From positions 211,509 through 275,508 of the forward strand of contig CAVVZC010000013.1 in NCBI GenBank assembly GCA_963752565.1: a stretch of DNA of 64,000 bases, read 5' to 3'. Positions 28,339 to 36,647 of the stretch are shown in pieces. The position numbers and the translations under genes were made by a program. The notes under the pieces are model-generated. The model was not told the origin of the DNA and did no database searches. It was given only the letters and a program-made list of their open reading frames with translations. Source of the stretch: UBA11574 sp963752565. GTDB taxonomy: Bacteria > Desulfobacterota > Desulfobacteria > Desulfobacterales > UBA11574. Every line of letters begins with the position of its first letter. The first letter of the stretch is position 1.

Positions 28339-28989
28339 ATGTTTATCTCTTTTGAAGGAATAGAAGGATCGGGCAAGACCACCCATGTAAAGCACACGGT
28401 GAGGTTTCTTCAGGACAAAGGGCATGACTGTGTCATCACAAGGGAGCCGGGAGGCACACGAATCGGGGAAAAGATACGGGCCATTCTCCTTGACCCCTTG
28501 AGCAAAGACATGGATCCGTTGACGGAACTCTTGTTGTATACGGCAGATCGGGCCCAGCATATCAAAGAATACATTCTTCCGTTATTGTCCGACGGTAAGA
28601 TGGTCCTGTGTGATCGCTATTATGACGCCACCATGGCTTATCAGGGATTTGCAAGAGGGCTGAATATCGGTTTGATCGAAAAAATGCACAAACTGTTATT
28701 CGATAATTTAAAACCCCACATCACCCTCCTTTTGGATCTGCCGCCGGAGATCGGTCTGGAGCGGGCCTGGAAACAGATAAATAATGGAAATCGGATCAGT
28801 GAAGAGACCCGGTTTGAAGAAGAAAAGCTTTCTTTTCACAGAAGGGTTCGGGAAGGATATCTTGAACTTTCACGCCTTGAGCCCGAACGGTTTCGCATCA
28901 TCGATGCATCAAAGGATGAGCATGGGGTTCGAGAGGAGATTTTCAAAATTTTGGCTTCGGAAATTGAACGCAGAATCAAACCGGAATAA
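28339..28989 (+). CDS. tmk: Thymidylate kinase
   Basis: 216 residues, usual length. P-loop FEGIEGSGKTTH (about 4-15), the DRY-type motif LCDRYYDATMAYQG, and the lid region. Converts dTMP to dTDP. The leader is occupied by a repeat and has no good ribosome binding site. In many relatives tmk is next to holB; here it is separated. Confidence 0.95.
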   Translation: MFISFEGIEGSGKTTHVKHTVRFLQDKGHDCVITREPGGTRIGEKIRAILLDPLSKDMDPLTELLLYTADRAQHIKEYILPLLSDGKMVLCDRYYDATMAYQGFARGLNIGLIEKMHKLLFDNLKPHITLLLDLPPEIGLERAWKQINNGNRISEETRFEEEKLSFHRRVREGYLELSRLEPERFRIIDASKDEHGVREEIFKILASEIERRIKPE

Positions 28990-28998
28990 AAATTTTGG

Positions 28999-29316
28999 CC
29001 AGAGGACCAGGCTTTGGTTATCCCCAGAGGGGATTTGCTTTGTTGGAGTTCATTGAATTATTGAAAACACAAATATCAAACAATGTCCAATGACCGGAAT
29101 TCAAAAATCCAAACAATGTCTCGTGCTGTAAGGTTTTGGTCATTGAATATTGGAATTTGAGATTTATTTGAAATTTGGTGCTTGGAATTTGTGATTTTAG
29201 ACACAAAACCCCAAGGCAGAGCTATCTATCTCTGACTCCCGCATGCTGGACAGGCAAGGCCCATTGAAAATCCCGCCACGCGGGGAAGGACCAGGTTTTC
29301 AATGTAAAAATAAAAT
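28999..29316 (+). repeat. Dispersed 330-bp intergenic repeat, copy B
   Basis: Same orientation and structure as 16694-17026: ATCCCCAGAGGGGAT hairpin at the start, partially self-complementary AT-rich middle, CCCGCCACGCGGG hairpin and ACCAGGTTTT end. It ends about 15 bases before the start of the cysK-cysS fusion, so it forms nearly all of that gene's leader. Confidence 0.8.
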
Positions 29317-29330
29317 GGGACATCGATATA

Positions 29331-31622
29331 ATGACGTTTTCTATTCTTAACACCATCGGCAATACGCCCCTTGTTGAAATTAGGCATCTCAACCCAAATC
29401 CGAATGTAAAGATACTGGCAAAGCTGGAATATCTGAATCCGGGCGGCTCTATCAAGGACCGGGCCGCACTGTATATGATCGAAAACGGTGAGAAATCCGG
29501 TGAACTGACCCCAGACAAAACCGTGATCGAGGCCACCAGCGGAAATACCGGCATCGGACTGGCACTGGTGTGTGCCGTGAAGGGGTATAAACTGTTATTG
29601 ACTATGTCCGATGCAGCCAGTGTTGAACGCCAAAAAATTCTAAAAGCGCGGGGGGCGGATATTTTACTGACCCCCGGACATCTGGGAACCGACGGCGCCA
29701 TTGAAGAGGTCTATCGACTGGCCCGTGAAAACCCCGACGCCTATTTTATGGCCGATCAGTTCAATAATCCCGCAAACTGGCAGGCCCACTATTTTGGAAC
29801 CGCCCTGGAGATCTGGGAGCAGACCGATGGAAAGGTGACCATGGTGGTTGCCACTTTAGGGACCAGCGGAACCCTAATGGGTCTTACCAGACGGATGAAA
29901 GAATATAATCCAGACATCCGCATCGTGGGTGTTGAGCCGTATCTGGGACATAAAATCCAGGGTCTAAAAAATATGAAAGAGGCCTATCGTCCGGAGATAT
30001 TTGAAAAGAAACTTTTGGATGAAATCGTGAATATCGACGATGAAGAAGCCTTTGAAATGACCCGGCGCCTGGCAAAAGAAGAAGGTATCTTTGTAGGGAT
30101 GAGCAGCGGCGCCGCCATGGTGCTCGCTCAAAAGAAAGCCGAAGAAGTGACCGACGGCACCATTGTGGTGATTTTTCCGGACGGCGGAGAACGGTATCTC
30201 AGCACCACGCTTTTTGCGGTGCAAGAAAAAGTCACTCTGGAACTCTTCAACACCATGAGCCGGAGCAAAGAGCCGTTTGAACCGATTTTGCCGGGCAAGG
30301 TCTCCATGTATTCCTGCGGGCCCACGGCCTGCGCAAGACTGCATCTGGGACAATGCCGGCGTTTTATATTTTCGGATCTTTTGTGCCGCTATCTCGAATA
30401 CCGGGGGTATGATGTCACACACATTATGAACATCACCGATCTGGACGACAAAACCATCGAAGGATCTGAAAAAGCAGGTTTGGATTTAACGGAATTCACC
30501 ACACAACATATCGATTCCTTCAAAGAAGATCTAAAAATCCTGAACATCAAGCCTGCCTCAAATTATCCCAAAGCCAGCGAGCATGTCGGCGATATGGTAT
30601 CGCTGTCTGAAAAACTGGTGAAAAAGGGGTTTGCATATGAAAAGTTGAGATCCTTGTATTTCGATATCTCCCGCTTTTCCGATTACGGCAGGCTGTCGGG
30701 GGTTGATCTCAACAAAATCAGGCTGGGCGCCACCGTGGATCTGGATGAATATGAAAAGGACAACCCCAGAGATTTTACATTGTTAAAACGATCCAAGCTC
30801 TCAGAGCTGAAAAGGGGAATTTTCACCAAAACCGACTGGGGAAACATTCGTCCATCCTGGCATATTCAGTGTGCGACCATGGCCATGAAATATCTTGGAG
30901 AAACCTATGATATTCACACCAGCAGCCGTGAGCTGGTTTTTCCCCATCACGAAAACAAAATCGCCATTGCCGGTGCGGTGACCGGAAAACCCCTTGCCAG
31001 ATTCTGGATACACTGCGACCGGGTTCTTGTTCACGGAAAAATAGTGGACGAACAGGGGGCCGGGGAAACCTTGTCCGATCTGACGGACATGGGTTACTCC
31101 GGAAGAGAGATCAGATACTGGCTCATTTCCGGCCATTATCGAAAACCGATCACCTTTTCCAAAGAGCGGCTCGAAGATGTAAAGCCCTCTCTAAAACGAC
31201 TTGATTCATGCATCAACTCGCTCATTCACATGAAACCGGGGGGATCGCCCTACCCTGAACTGGATCAGCTGCTGTACGACATCAAGCAGGGATTTGTCAG
31301 TGCCATGGATGATGACTTGAACATATCGGCGACCATGGCGTCCATATTTAAAAATGTCAAAATGGTGAACATTCTGATTCTGGAAAACAAATTGGATACA
31401 AACGATGCGTCAAAGATTTTAGATGCGTTTCGTAATCTGGACACTGTGCTGAAAATTTTTGATTTTGAAGATGCGTATGATGACCCTGATGTGCAGCGTC
31501 TCATCCAAGAAAGAGAACAGGCCAGACTTGAAAAAAACTGGGATCTTGCCGATAAGATCCGGGATCAGCTTAAGGCAAGGGGAGTTAATATTAAAGACAA
31601 AAAAATGGTTTTCAATCCATAA
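29331..31622 (+). CDS. Fusion of cysteine synthase and a cysteinyl-tRNA synthetase-like domain without KMSKS
   Basis: 763 residues. Residues 1-300 are a PLP-dependent cysteine synthase (SIKDR with Lys42 as the PLP lysine, TSGNTG at 69-74, VGMSSGAA). Residues 301-763 follow cysteinyl-tRNA synthetase: zinc ligands Cys329 (SCGPT), Cys514 (WHIQC) and HHEN at 539-542 are kept, and HLGQ (338-341) stands for HIGH, but the KMSKS loop, expected after about 567, reads VHGKIVDEQGAG. Without it ordinary aminoacylation should be impaired. The fusion suggests direct use of new cysteine, for example persulfide or ligase chemistry as in MshC-like relatives; that part is inference. Its leader is a repeat. Confidence 0.85.
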   Translation: MTFSILNTIGNTPLVEIRHLNPNPNVKILAKLEYLNPGGSIKDRAALYMIENGEKSGELTPDKTVIEATSGNTGIGLALVCAVKGYKLLLTMSDAASVERQKILKARGADILLTPGHLGTDGAIEEVYRLARENPDAYFMADQFNNPANWQAHYFGTALEIWEQTDGKVTMVVATLGTSGTLMGLTRRMKEYNPDIRIVGVEPYLGHKIQGLKNMKEAYRPEIFEKKLLDEIVNIDDEEAFEMTRRLAKEEGIFVGMSSGAAMVLAQKKAEEVTDGTIVVIFPDGGERYLSTTLFAVQEKVTLELFNTMSRSKEPFEPILPGKVSMYSCGPTACARLHLGQCRRFIFSDLLCRYLEYRGYDVTHIMNITDLDDKTIEGSEKAGLDLTEFTTQHIDSFKEDLKILNIKPASNYPKASEHVGDMVSLSEKLVKKGFAYEKLRSLYFDISRFSDYGRLSGVDLNKIRLGATVDLDEYEKDNPRDFTLLKRSKLSELKRGIFTKTDWGNIRPSWHIQCATMAMKYLGETYDIHTSSRELVFPHHENKIAIAGAVTGKPLARFWIHCDRVLVHGKIVDEQGAGETLSDLTDMGYSGREIRYWLISGHYRKPITFSKERLEDVKPSLKRLDSCINSLIHMKPGGSPYPELDQLLYDIKQGFVSAMDDDLNISATMASIFKNVKMVNILILENKLDTNDASKILDAFRNLDTVLKIFDFEDAYDDPDVQRLIQEREQARLEKNWDLADKIRDQLKARGVNIKDKKMVFNP

Positions 31623-31644
31623 ATGACCCTTTTTCCGATGATAT

Positions 31645-31678
31645 GTGTTCTCCGCGGGTTTCCGTCTGCGGAGTACAC
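31645..31678. terminator. Hairpin after the cysK-cysS fusion
   Basis: An 11-base stem, GTGTTCTCCGC / GCGGAGTACAC, with one mismatch and a 12-base loop, 22 bases after the stop codon. There is no T-run, so it could be a processing or rho-assisted stop. Confidence 0.45.
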
Positions 31679-31829
31679 AACTGTGCGCCTGAACGAAAAC
31701 CCTTGTGCGGCCTTTCTCATTAAAAATTTTGCACATTTATGAATTGAAAACTTGTTAATGTTAACCCTGTTACGATTAATCTTCGGATGATCGATAATCT
31801 GAATATAAATTGATGAATTAACCAAACTT

Positions 31830-31973
31830 GGAGACCTTTGAAAAATTCTTAAATTTGCCTAAGGCCAAGGCCGGCGAAAATTTTAACCGCAGACATACAT
31901 CGAGTATTTCTAGAATTAAAATTTGAGCCTAACCCCGGGATTGGACAAAAGGGAGCGTTTTTCAAAGGTCTCC
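31830..31973. repeat. MITE-like element with 16-bp perfect inverted ends
   Basis: The ends GGAGACCTTTGAAAAA (31830-31845) and TTTTTCAAAGGTCTCC (31958-31973) are exactly complementary. The 144-bp unit has no coding capacity and ends 15 bases before the next ATG. Its ends differ from the other families in the window. Confidence 0.8.
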
Positions 31974-31987
31974 ATTAGAGAGGAAAA

Positions 31988-32986
31988 ATGAACCCCATCT
32001 ATTTCCCCTTCACCTATATTCCCAAATCCGTGGGCAAAAAACTATCCGCCTGTTTTCGTCAGACGGCGGTGTATCAGATCTCCGGCACAAAAATACCGGA
32101 GGAAATGCAAGAACTGTCTCAAGGCGGTATTCTTGACATACGCATTCCTGTAGAGGTTAACGGCAAGCTGCTCGATCAATTGTTAAAAGAATACCGGGCC
32201 TGGATCAATACCCACCAGGGAACCGAAACCGCTTTTTTAGCAGCCATGGCCAATAAAATTCCATTTTTTGATGAAAGCGCTTCTTCACAGATCAGGGCGG
32301 ATCTCAAAAAAACCGTAAAGCAAATCCCGGCTGAAGAAAAATCCGACCCCTTGTTCAATGCCACCCTATTTCTTCACATGGCACAGGAATTTGACCTTCA
32401 AAAGAAAGGATTGGACCAGGATCTGATGGATATTGACGCCATAGAAGAAGATTTCATGAAAAACCTCAAATGGGAAGATGCTGACGATCATGCCCGGGCT
32501 GTTGCGCGCAAGGTACTGGAAAAAGACGATCCAGGCCATTACATGACAACAAAGCGGGTAAATGCCTGGATATCTCTTATGTTGCAAGACCCACAGTCCT
32601 CCGGGCTGTTTATCACTTCCAGCCGGGCCGTACTCGAGCACCTCATCGACATTGTGCCTGGAATGGAAGAAACGATCTGTTTGGATACCATTCCCATGGG
32701 TGTGGATGAAGATGAAGAATTGGTAAAATGGCGGGATGACTTCATGGAAACCCTTGAAAAGCTGGCAACAGAGAACTGGCCTATCCCAATGGACGACATG
32801 GCGAATCCCCCTGATGTCCCCGGAAAAGAAACGAATGTTGCATTAACGATCTACATTGTTCCAAACAAAACACCGCATGAATATTTTTCAGACTGTGTTG
32901 AAACAGATGTGTTCCAAGCTGAATCAGCAAAAACAGGTACACGCTTTAAAAACACCCTCATTGGCCTCGTTGAAAAAAATGATTAG
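31988..32986 (+). CDS. Protein of unknown function, 332 residues
   Basis: Not recognised. Soluble, acidic, with no signal peptide or membrane segment; an N-terminal region beginning MNPIYFPFTYIPKSVG may be a conserved family start. The middle (about 120-180) is helix-rich and charged. GAGAGGAAA before the ATG is a good ribosome binding site. It is flanked upstream by a mobile-element-like unit and downstream by the GC-richer corrinoid genes. Confidence 0.6.
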   Translation: MNPIYFPFTYIPKSVGKKLSACFRQTAVYQISGTKIPEEMQELSQGGILDIRIPVEVNGKLLDQLLKEYRAWINTHQGTETAFLAAMANKIPFFDESASSQIRADLKKTVKQIPAEEKSDPLFNATLFLHMAQEFDLQKKGLDQDLMDIDAIEEDFMKNLKWEDADDHARAVARKVLEKDDPGHYMTTKRVNAWISLMLQDPQSSGLFITSSRAVLEHLIDIVPGMEETICLDTIPMGVDEDEELVKWRDDFMETLEKLATENWPIPMDDMANPPDVPGKETNVALTIYIVPNKTPHEYFSDCVETDVFQAESAKTGTRFKNTLIGLVEKND

Positions 32987-33107
32987 TCTTTTATGGCCCC
33001 CAAAAGGGTCTGCAAGAAAATAATTCACCGAAGTGCTGGATCGAATCAGCAAACTGCAAAGGGATATCGGCAAGGATGAGTGACCCCAACCCAATATTAC
33101 GGTATTC

Positions 33108-33737
33108 ATGGAAGCCGAAGCCATAATCGACGCGGTCCTTGATTTCGACCGGGAAAAGACCGCCCAACTGGTCCAGGCCCATCTGGATCAGGGCGCGGAC
33201 GCCCTGACGATCCTCGACCAAGCTCTAATTGCCGCCATGGATGAGGTCGGCAGGCAATTTAGTGCGGGCGTTTTTTTTGTGCCGGAGATGCTGATGGCGG
33301 CCGAGGCCATGCGCGCTGGCCTGGACGTTCTCGGGCCTCATCTGGCAGGGTCCGGCATCAAGGCTAAAGGCACCATCGTCATTGGCACTGTCAAGGGCGA
33401 CAATCACGACATCGGCAAGAACCTGGTGGCCATGATGCTGGAGTGTGCCGGATATAGAGTCATAGATTTGGGTGTAAACGTCAGTAAGGGCAAGTTCCTG
33501 GCTGCTGGTATAAAATATCAGGCGGATATCGTTGCCCTCTCAGCCCTGCTGACCACGACCTTGGCGGAGATGGAAGCGGTTGTTGCCGATGTCAGGGCCA
33601 AGGTAGACAGCAGCTTGAAGACCCTGGTCGGCGGTGCGCCGGTGACCGCCTCTTTTGCCGCTGGAATCGGAGCCGATGGGTACAGCCCGGACGCCGCCGG
33701 TGCTGTTTCTATGGCCCGCGGCTTGGTATCTGCCTAA
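33108..33737 (+). CDS. Corrinoid (B12-binding) methyltransferase carrier protein
   Basis: 209 residues, the MtbC/MttC-type fold: N-terminal four-helix cap (about 1-85) and C-terminal B12 Rossmann domain with the GDNHDIGKN motif whose His100 is the lower cobalt ligand. It accepts a methyl group on cobalt and passes it on. The UroD-type gene 36 bases downstream is the expected partner. The DNA is visibly GC-richer than its neighbours, suggesting acquisition. No ribosome binding site is obvious before the ATG. Confidence 0.9.
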   Translation: MEAEAIIDAVLDFDREKTAQLVQAHLDQGADALTILDQALIAAMDEVGRQFSAGVFFVPEMLMAAEAMRAGLDVLGPHLAGSGIKAKGTIVIGTVKGDNHDIGKNLVAMMLECAGYRVIDLGVNVSKGKFLAAGIKYQADIVALSALLTTTLAEMEAVVADVRAKVDSSLKTLVGGAPVTASFAAGIGADGYSPDAAGAVSMARGLVSA

Positions 33738-33773
33738 GCAGGGTCAATTGTACGGTAGAATCTAAAGTTTGAA

Positions 33774-34772
33774 ATGGATCTCCGGATGAGTACGCACATG
33801 ACGAGTCGCGAACGCTTTTTAAGAACCATGCGCTTCGATAAGACTGACCGCGCCCCCTACTTTGAAGAGGGCATCAGAAGGAATGTCATAAGGGCATGGC
33901 AAAGGCAGGGTCTGCCAAAAAATGCAGATATTTCCGAAATGTTTTCCTCCGACAGGCGCGAAGAAATAGAAGTGGACCTGGAACCCCGCCCCAAGCTAAA
34001 GAAATGGCCCGCTTTCCGGGATGAACTGGATGTGTTGAGGAAAAGTTTAGATCCGGATGATTCCCGCCGACTGCCTAATAAATGGTCCCGGCGGGTCCGC
34101 ACCTGGCGATCCCGCGACCACATGCTCATGTTGCGGGTGCACCGCGGCTTTTTCTTGTCAATGGGAGTGTACGACTGGGATCGGTTTTCCGAAGTGATTC
34201 GCCTTCTTATCAAAGACCCGGGTTTCGTTCATGAAGCTCTGGCTATCCAAGGCGAGTTTGCGGCCCGAATGGCGGAAAGGGTTCTGGCCGAAGTTGAAGT
34301 CGATGCCGCCGTTTTCTCCGAGCCCATCGGCGGAAACGATCGCCCTCTATTATCTCCCCAGATGTACGAGGAATTCGTACTGGCGAGCTACCGCCCGCTC
34401 CTCGATGTGCTGAGTCGGAAGGGAGTAGAAACGGTTATCCTGAGGACATTTGCAAATACCAGGATACTGATACCCAGTATTCTTAAATGGGGCTTCAATT
34501 GTCTTTGGGCTTGCGAGGTCAACATTGAGGCCATGGACTATCGCGATCTGCGCCGCGAGTTCGGCCCTAAGTTGCGCCTGATCGGAGGCATCGATCTTGA
34601 CGCTTTGAGGCGCGACAAGGAAGCGATCCGCCGTGAAGTTGAGGAGAAGGTACCGCCCTTACTGGCCGGCGGCGGCTACGTACCCCTGGCAGACGGGCGC
34701 GTAAGAGCGGATGTTCCCTTTGAGAACTATGTCTATTACCGGCAGCTGTTGGAGAAGGTAACGCGAGCCTAG
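33774..34772 (+). CDS. UroD-family methyltransferase (MtbA/CmuA-like)
   Basis: 332 residues. Fold of uroporphyrinogen decarboxylase: TSRERFLRTMRFDKTDRAP at the start and a C-terminal GLRLIGGIDLDALRRDKEAIRREV pattern. Such proteins act as corrinoid-dependent methyltransferases; with the upstream carrier they may move methyl groups from a methylated substrate to a cofactor such as tetrahydrofolate. The expected zinc-binding HxC is not evident, so the activity is uncertain. Start may be the second ATG at 33786 or the third at 33798 (MTSRERF). GC-rich like its partner. Confidence 0.8.
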   Translation: MDLRMSTHMTSRERFLRTMRFDKTDRAPYFEEGIRRNVIRAWQRQGLPKNADISEMFSSDRREEIEVDLEPRPKLKKWPAFRDELDVLRKSLDPDDSRRLPNKWSRRVRTWRSRDHMLMLRVHRGFFLSMGVYDWDRFSEVIRLLIKDPGFVHEALAIQGEFAARMAERVLAEVEVDAAVFSEPIGGNDRPLLSPQMYEEFVLASYRPLLDVLSRKGVETVILRTFANTRILIPSILKWGFNCLWACEVNIEAMDYRDLRREFGPKLRLIGGIDLDALRRDKEAIRREVEEKVPPLLAGGGYVPLADGRVRADVPFENYVYYRQLLEKVTRA

Positions 34773-34813
34773 CCCCGGAGTTCCGGCTGAGCCAAATTCA
34801 TAAGGAAAGCATC

Positions 34814-35080
34814 ATGATTACCGTTAATAAAGTAGACGCGACCACGTTTGAAGTTGTTGTTAAGGGGGCGACGACCACAACCCACAAGGTTACCCTTCCG
34901 CCTTCATATTATGAGAAGCTCACGGACCAACAGGTAACGCCTGAAATTCTTGTGGAACAGTCGTTTAAATTTCTCCTTGACCGTGAAAGCAACACCAGCA
35001 TTCTTCGCAGCTTCGAGCTTTCGGTCATCAGTCACTATTTCCCTGAATATGAAAAGACGATCAAGGGCATGCTGAAGTAA
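34814..35080 (+). CDS. Small protein of unknown function, 88 residues
   Basis: Not recognised with certainty. Soluble, with a beta-rich first half (VNKVDATTFEVVVKG) and a helical second half ending YFPEYEKTIKGMLK. AAGGAAAG twelve bases upstream is a good ribosome binding site. It follows the UroD-type gene by 41 bases on the same strand; no functional link is visible. Confidence 0.6.
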   Translation: MITVNKVDATTFEVVVKGATTTTHKVTLPPSYYEKLTDQQVTPEILVEQSFKFLLDRESNTSILRSFELSVISHYFPEYEKTIKGMLK

Positions 35081-35219
35081 TCGATAAGATGGCATTTGAT
35101 GAGAAACTCCCGGAAGCCGAAAGGCCAGCCGGCTCTGGCAGCGCTTTCAAATACTAACGTACGATGTGTCACAAGTTCCAACAGGTTATAATGGGTGTTA
35201 TACAGTCAAATAAGAAAGG

Positions 35220-35275
35220 CGCATCAAAAGAAGAATTCGGTATAAAATTTCGGGTGTGAAATTTCTTTTGGTGCG
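35220..35275. terminator. Imperfect hairpin between convergent genes
   Basis: Arms CGCATCAAAAGAAGAATTC (35220-35238) and GAAATTTCTTTTGGTGCG (35258-35275) pair with few mismatches. It lies between the convergent 88-residue gene and the secreted-protein gene, so it may stop transcription from both sides. Confidence 0.4.
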
Positions 35276-35343
35276 TACATTTAAGTAGCAATATGTCTTT
35301 AACGATTTATTGTAATAGTACCTGTTGAATACAACATTGAAAC

Positions 35344-36309
35344 TTACCGGTCTTGAATCCAGATGGCTTCGGTTAATTCTAAGATGGTCGATCCTTTTTT
35401 CTGAACACGGGGAGCGATATAATCCGTTTGTGGTTGGTATCCAAATTTTGTGCGTGGATGTTCTTCGAATTTGCCATTGATAACTTTGAAATCGAAAGAA
35501 CGAATCATCGCCCCATCCGATTGACGGGTCACCCGAATCTCATATTTTCCATCGACAAGCCAGTCGTTCAACAAAAAGGCTTTTGCATTGGCTTCTTTAC
35601 CTTCCTTGTGTGGATGATACAGATTGATCTTGGCACGATCAAAATGTCCGGTCATAAAGTGACCCTGCGTTTTTTGACTGTGGGCAACCATTTTACCGTC
35701 ACGATACAAGGTGACAAAGGGTCTACCACGGTCTTTTCCTGCCGCAAGATCTTTACCGCCTAACCAGTAATTGAGTAGCGGAAATTTTTCTCCTTTGTAT
35801 GTGCCCATTGTTATAAAAGCAAATGTACGCCAAAATCCATCATAACGATATTTCTTTCCGGGATTAAAGGGATCTTTACCCGCTGAGGCAAGTTCCAGGC
35901 GGACCGGCAATCGGGTGACCGGTTTTCCATCAACGACATAAACCAGAGTGTAAATGCCGGGTTTGGTTAATGTTACATCGGCCGGTGTTTGTACCTGCAC
36001 CCTGGCATATATGCCGTTTTTAGGCCGATATTCTTTATAAAAAGGGAAGCTTGCAATGATTTTATTGGCAGAATCTAGCACTGCAACCAGTCCGTTAAAT
36101 GCACCTTCCGGGGCAAAGATGACCCTGTAATTCTGAAAACTGATCAACCCAGACTCATCATCGAAGTAGGTGTTCAGAACTTGCTCAAAGTCAAAAGTGG
36201 GTGTATACTGCTGGGCTGCAACAGGGGTAATCGAAAACAAACTTCCGGAAATGAGTAAAATTATCAATGCTGATCGAATCGGTCTTTTTAAATAAATATA
36301 TTTTTGCAT
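35344..36309 (-). CDS. Exported protein of unknown function, 321 residues
   Basis: A clear Sec signal peptide (about 1-33, basic RPIRSALIILLISGSLF core, ending PVAAQ) and a beta-rich mature part with no domain I can name. No lipobox, so it should be periplasmic or outer-membrane associated. A GGAGCAAAC site precedes the ATG. Upstream is a 340-base AT-rich gap with no gene; its 3' neighbour is convergent. Confidence 0.7.
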   Translation of the reverse strand: MQKYIYLKRPIRSALIILLISGSLFSITPVAAQQYTPTFDFEQVLNTYFDDESGLISFQNYRVIFAPEGAFNGLVAVLDSANKIIASFPFYKEYRPKNGIYARVQVQTPADVTLTKPGIYTLVYVVDGKPVTRLPVRLELASAGKDPFNPGKKYRYDGFWRTFAFITMGTYKGEKFPLLNYWLGGKDLAAGKDRGRPFVTLYRDGKMVAHSQKTQGHFMTGHFDRAKINLYHPHKEGKEANAKAFLLNDWLVDGKYEIRVTRQSDGAMIRSFDFKVINGKFEEHPRTKFGYQPQTDYIAPRVQKKGSTILELTEAIWIQDR

Positions 36310-36647
36310 GTTTGCTCCTTCTATTTTGTGGTTGGATCATCTTCCTGATATGTTATTAATTCTCCAATTCAGAGAGTTAAGGTTAGGATAGGAAAAAAAT
36401 TTTGAGCTTCTTTTTTTAGCTAAATTTATAATGTTTTAGATTATAAGACTGTAAATACTATAATTTGCATCTAATATTTGTCAAATCCTGAACAATGAAT
36501 TAAAACATTTTTCAATATAATATCATAGGTTTATTATCTCAACCAAATCTTTATTTGTGGTTATATGCCCGATAACCCATGCACATATTTAATTATAATT
36601 ATTACTTTTCCATAGCCCTGTCACTATTTGAAACGCTCAGTTTAGGA
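36310..36647. other. AT-rich intergenic region upstream of the exported-protein gene
   Basis: No coding signal. It holds the promoter region of the minus-strand exported-protein gene and, at the right end, a single end of the CCTAAA-family element directly after the pilY1 stop. Confidence 0.4.
36617..36646 (-). repeat. Single end of the CCTAAA-family element after pilY1
   Basis: On the minus strand, CCTAAACTGAGCG followed by TTTCAAATAGTGACAGGG; it begins one base after the pilY1 stop codon and matches the right end of the 6318-6410 element. Confidence 0.6.

Noticed and set aside
29018..29206. 62-residue ORF inside the 330-bp repeat
   Set aside because: The same frame is found in the other copy with changes typical of noncoding sequence; no start signal.
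33028..33084. Short frame ending RISKLQRDIGKDE before the corrinoid gene
   Set aside because: Too short, no start codon and an upstream stop; perhaps a remnant at the edge of the GC-rich insert.
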